From an uncultured Bacilli bacterium (GTDB taxonomy: Bacteria > Bacillota_I > Bacilli_A > RF39 > UBA660), in assembly GCA_944327405.1 (NCBI GenBank), contig CALVHK010000006.1:1-23724 (forward strand): a DNA stretch of 23,724 bases, read 5' to 3'. Of the stretch, positions 21,643 to 23,724 are shown one piece after another. Under the pieces are notes generated by a model. It was not told the DNA's origin. It saw only the letters and a list, made by a program, of their open reading frames with translations, and did not search any database. The translations under genes were made by a program, and so were the position numbers. Within the stretch, counting starts at the first letter, position 1, and each line of letters begins with the position of its first letter.

Positions 21643-22977
21643 CTAATTAATTTTATTAATTGTCGCATCAAATTCACCAACATGTAATCTTACATGAATT
21701 TGATCGTTTACTTTTAAATTCTTACTATCCTTTATAACTCTATCATCTTTCGTAACTAAGGAATAGCCTTTTTCGAGTATTCCTAAAGGATTTACTAATT
21801 TTAGAGTATTAATAAGCATTTTATAATTATGATCACTTTTTAAAATAATACTCTTAATCGAATTATATAATACTTTTTCAGAAAACTCTAATTTTTCTTT
21901 CTTGACTTGATATAATCCCATAGGATTTTTTAAAACATACGATGACTTAATATTATTTAAACGTAACCCATAATTATCAAGCATTTTCTGAATAAAATTA
22001 TTTAAAGTATCAATCATATTATCTAACTTTTGTTCTTTGATTTCATATAGAGATAATGGATTTTTTAAAATATATGAATTCTTAATATTATCTAGTCTTA
22101 GTTTGTTTTTATGTAAGAAATTTGCCATAAACTCATTGGTACGAATTTTATACGTGTCTATCATATGTGTGATTTCACTGACAGTCGGGACTGCCATTTC
22201 GGCAGCTCCAGTTGGAGTTGGAGCACGTAAGTCAGCGACAAAGTCAGCAATGGTAAAATCCACTTCATGTCCTACAGCACTAATAATGGGTGTTTTTGCC
22301 TCATATATTGCCCGAGCTACAATCTCTTCATTGAAAGCCCATAAATCTTCAATCGAACCACCACCACGGCCAACAATTAAAACATCTATGTCGTATTTAC
22401 CACTATCCGCTTCTTTAATTTGCCTTACAATATCTGGTGCTGCATCACGTCCTTGAACGAGGGCTGGAAAAAGAATGGTTTCGGTTGTTGGAAAACGTCT
22501 AGCAATAGTAGATATTATGTCTTTAATGGCAGCTCCAGTGGGAGCTGTAATAATACCCACTCTCTTAGGTATTTTAGGAATTGGTTTTTTGTGTTCTTCT
22601 CGGAACAAGCCTTCTTTGGATAACTTTTCTTTTAATTTTTCAAACTCGATATATAACGCTCCAAGCCCATCCACTTCCATTTTGTCAACATAAATTTGAT
22701 AAGTTCCAGCCGTCGGATAACAAGAAATGCGTCCTTCCACAAGTACATTCATGCCATCTTCTGGTTTGAAGTTTAAGGTTATGGCACTCGAGTAAAACAT
22801 AACGGCACTAATTCTAGATGTATCATCTTTGAGTGTGAAATATAGGTGCCCTCTCGTATGGTTTTTAAAGTTGGATATTTCTCCTTTTAAATATACTTTT
22901 CTTAAAAATGCATTTTCATCAAACATACTTTTAATATAAGCATTCAATTCTCCAATACTTAAATATTTATCATTCAT
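21643..22977 (-). CDS. xseA: Exonuclease VII large subunit
   Basis: XseA is the catalytic subunit of exonuclease VII. The 444-residue protein has an N-terminal OB domain (KGEISNFKNHTRGHLYFTLK), the catalytic core with PTGAAIKDI, VGRGGGSIEDLWAFN, SAVGHEVDFTIADFVADLRA and PTPTGAAEMAVP, then a long coiled-coil stalk and a C-terminal ILEKGYSLVTKDD tail. The stalk has three copies of a repeat with a period of exactly 45 residues. Start ATG 22977 follows AGGTGG that overlaps the nusB stop. It is expressed with nusB upstream, and with the coiled-coil membrane protein, xseB and proS downstream. Confidence 0.96.
   Translation of the reverse strand: MNDKYLSIGELNAYIKSMFDENAFLRKVYLKGEISNFKNHTRGHLYFTLKDDTSRISAVMFYSSAITLNFKPEDGMNVLVEGRISCYPTAGTYQIYVDKMEVDGLGALYIEFEKLKEKLSKEGLFREEHKKPIPKIPKRVGIITAPTGAAIKDIISTIARRFPTTETILFPALVQGRDAAPDIVRQIKEADSGKYDIDVLIVGRGGGSIEDLWAFNEEIVARAIYEAKTPIISAVGHEVDFTIADFVADLRAPTPTGAAEMAVPTVSEITHMIDTYKIRTNEFMANFLHKNKLRLDNIKNSYILKNPLSLYEIKEQKLDNMIDTLNNFIQKMLDNYGLRLNNIKSSYVLKNPMGLYQVKKEKLEFSEKVLYNSIKSIILKSDHNYKMLINTLKLVNPLGILEKGYSLVTKDDRVIKDSKNLKVNDQIHVRLHVGEFDATINKIN
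21775..22104 (-). repeat. Three tandem 45-residue (135-bp) repeats in xseA
   Basis: Residues 292-401 of XseA hold three copies of a unit centred on L-x-x-(I)-x-(S/T)-x-x-L-x-N-P-(L/M). The NP pairs fall at residues 306, 351 and 396, a constant spacing of 45. The first two copies are close (DNIKNSYILKNPLSLYEIK versus NNIKSSYVLKNPMGLYQVK), and the DNA is similarly alike; the third is more diverged. Confidence 0.85.
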
Positions 22978-22985
22978 AAATCCAC

Positions 22986-23387
22986 CTAAACATTTTCTTC
23001 TTTTACTACTTTATCAAGTACAGCATTAATCATTTTTCTGACCGCAACATCACTATATTTTTTGGCAAGTTCTATTGCTTCATTAATAACGACTACGGCT
23101 GGCGTATCGGTATATTTAAGTTCATATAAAGCTAAGCGGAGGATAGATGCTCCTGTTTTATCAATTCTGGATATATCCCAATCTTTCATTTTGCTATTTG
23201 CTAACCCATCTAATTCACTCTGATAAGTAATGACGCCATAAACCATATCCTTAACAAAATCCGGGACTACTTCTAAGTTATCTTTCATAATATCTTCAAT
23301 ATTACACTCTAAATTATTTTCTTTCATTAAATTGTATTGATATAAAATAATCATAATTTTTTCTCGTAACTCACTACGTGTTGCCAT
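22986..23387 (-). CDS. nusB: Transcription antitermination factor NusB
   Basis: NusB, with NusE (S10), binds boxA RNA and supports processive transcription of rRNA operons. The 133-residue all-helical protein has the family's pattern: an N-terminal ATRSELREKIMIILYQYNL, a central DFVKDMVYGVITYQSELDG, then DISRIDKTGASILRLALYEL, and TPAVVVINEAIELAKKY. Length is typical. ATG 23387 follows AAGGTGATG. It is the first gene of the nusB-xseA-coiled-coil-xseB-proS operon, with a good sigma-A promoter 18 bases upstream. A nusB-xseA-xseB order is common in Firmicutes. Confidence 0.95.
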   Translation of the reverse strand: MATRSELREKIMIILYQYNLMKENNLECNIEDIMKDNLEVVPDFVKDMVYGVITYQSELDGLANSKMKDWDISRIDKTGASILRLALYELKYTDTPAVVVINEAIELAKKYSDVAVRKMINAVLDKVVKEENV

Positions 23388-23404
23388 TTACATCACCTTT
23401 TTTA

Positions 23405-23433
23405 ATTATATTATACTTTTCTAAATTATTCAA
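23405..23433 (-). promoter_or_regulatory. Sigma-A promoter of the nusB operon
   Basis: Minus strand: -35 TTGAAT (23433-23428), 17-base spacer, -10 TATAAT (23410-23405). A second overlapping TATAAT lies five bases upstream but has worse -35 spacing. Confidence 0.8.
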
Positions 23434-23474
23434 TTGATATTTTGCTTTTATTATTAATCCAGTTCGAAAAAAGT

Positions 23475-23511
23475 TTTTTAGAAGAAAAAGAAGACCTGTT
23501 TGCCTTCTTTT
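23475..23511 (-). terminator. Rho-independent terminator of the Rpn-type gene
   Basis: Minus strand: AAAAGAAGGC paired with GTCTTCTTTT (10 bp with one G-U), 6-base loop, then TTCTTCT. It lies about 20 bases after the stop of the partial gene at the window end. Confidence 0.75.
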
Positions 23512-23531
23512 ATAAAAGTTTAATGCAATTA

Positions 23532-23724
23532 TTATTGTTTTTTAAGTTTTTGAACTTCTTCGATACTCAAACCAGTATGTTTAGCAATTTCTTCTACTGA
23601 TAAATTTGAATGTAGTAAGCTTTTAGCTATTTCAACATTTCTTTGCTCACGTCCTTCAGCAAGTCCTTTTTTGTGTCCTTCGACAAGGCCTTTTTCATGC
23701 CCTTCAACAACTCCTTTATTCGTT
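23532..23724 (-). CDS. C-terminal tail of an Rpn-family (PD-(D/E)XK) nuclease/transposase-like protein
   Basis: The open frame enters from the window edge and ends at TAA 23534-23532, giving the last 63 residues. They start with three 8-residue repeats of the type KGxxEGxx (KGVVEGHE, KGLVEGHK, KGLAEGRE), then ERNVEIAK-like residues (EQRNVEIAKSLLHSNLSVEE) and a helix-turn-helix-like end (IAKHTGLSIEEVQKLKKQ). This tail is typical of Rpn recombination-promoting nucleases, often annotated as transposases, whose PD-(D/E)XK domain would lie outside the window. They are common, multi-copy accessory genes in gut Firmicutes. The catalytic part cannot be judged here. Confidence 0.75.
   Translation of the reverse strand, partial: TNKGVVEGHEKGLVEGHKKGLAEGREQRNVEIAKSLLHSNLSVEEIAKHTGLSIEEVQKLKKQ
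23646..23717 (-). repeat. Three 24-bp tandem repeats encoding KGxxEGxx
   Basis: Three in-frame 24-base units encode KGVVEGHE, KGLVEGHK and KGLAEGRE. The copies differ mostly at third codon positions. The array may continue past the window edge. Confidence 0.8.

Noticed and set aside
22037..22456. A 139-codon plus-strand open frame inside xseA
   Set aside because: It is fully antisense to the conserved XseA catalytic core and has no independent signals.
23388..23531. A further small gene between nusB and the Rpn-type gene
   Set aside because: The gap is filled by the nusB promoter and the Rpn terminator; no short frame with a Shine-Dalgarno was seen.
1..23724. Use of TGA as a tryptophan codon (Mollicute code)
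   Set aside because: ruvA, the HAD gene, DUF3298, the coiled-coil gene and the 279-aa gene all end in TGA at the family-appropriate place, and conserved tryptophans use TGG.
1..23724. CRISPR array, prophage, insertion sequence or rRNA
   Set aside because: No regularly spaced direct repeats, terminal inverted repeats with transposase, phage structural genes or rRNA-like stretches were seen; the only repeats are short and inside coding sequence or hairpins.

Overview
The window is AT-rich, densely packed chromosomal DNA from a low-GC Gram-positive bacterium. It carries a clear CotE spore-coat protein and a SpoIVB sporulation protease, so the organism or its recent ancestor makes endospores. 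CotE points to the Bacilli side of the Firmicutes; I cannot name a genus. Several genes end in TGA (ruvA, the HAD gene, DUF3298, the 279-aa unknown), so the standard bacterial code is used, not the Mycoplasma code. Promoters look like ordinary sigma-A sites, often with an extended TGn -10. Nearly every gene lies on the minus strand; the single exception is a HIT-family gene at 8340-8711.

Layout, in the order of minus-strand transcription (high to low coordinates). 23532-23724: C-terminal tail of an Rpn-type protein. 23387-19290: one tight operon, nusB-xseA-(membrane coiled-coil protein)-xseB-proS. 19216-16138: a cell-envelope and sporulation stretch of spoIVB, a SleB-like membrane-anchored hydrolase and a surface protein. 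16046-11302: a single-pass membrane protein, mtaB, an unknown tyrosine-rich protein, recD2 and a 51-aa membrane peptide gene, closed by a strong terminator. 11247-8767: an accessory-looking island with a DUF4163/DUF3298 protein lacking an export signal, a 39-codon gene whose product matches a double-glycine leader peptide, and a two-gene operon of unknown paralogues. The plus-strand HIT gene converges on this island.

8236-7117: cotE, then rpsP-khpA under a near-consensus promoter. 7034-6030: trpS. 5978-4128: cdsA-rseP. 4071-3995: tRNA-Arg(CCG). 3858-1: ruvA-HAD phosphatase-ruvB-folD-glyA, with glyA cut by the window edge.

Most genes are housekeeping: DNA repair (ruvAB, recD2, xseAB), one-carbon metabolism (folD, glyA), translation (trpS, proS, rpsP, tRNA-Arg, mtaB) and envelope lipid and proteolysis (cdsA, rseP). 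The least explained parts are the 8.77-11.25 kb island, the coiled-coil membrane protein inside the exonuclease VII operon, and the HAD enzyme placed between ruvA and ruvB. Intergenic spaces are very small; several terminators begin in the stop codon and two -35 boxes directly abut the preceding stop codon. No gene-free stretch exceeds 300 bases, and I see no CRISPR array, rRNA, insertion sequence or origin.
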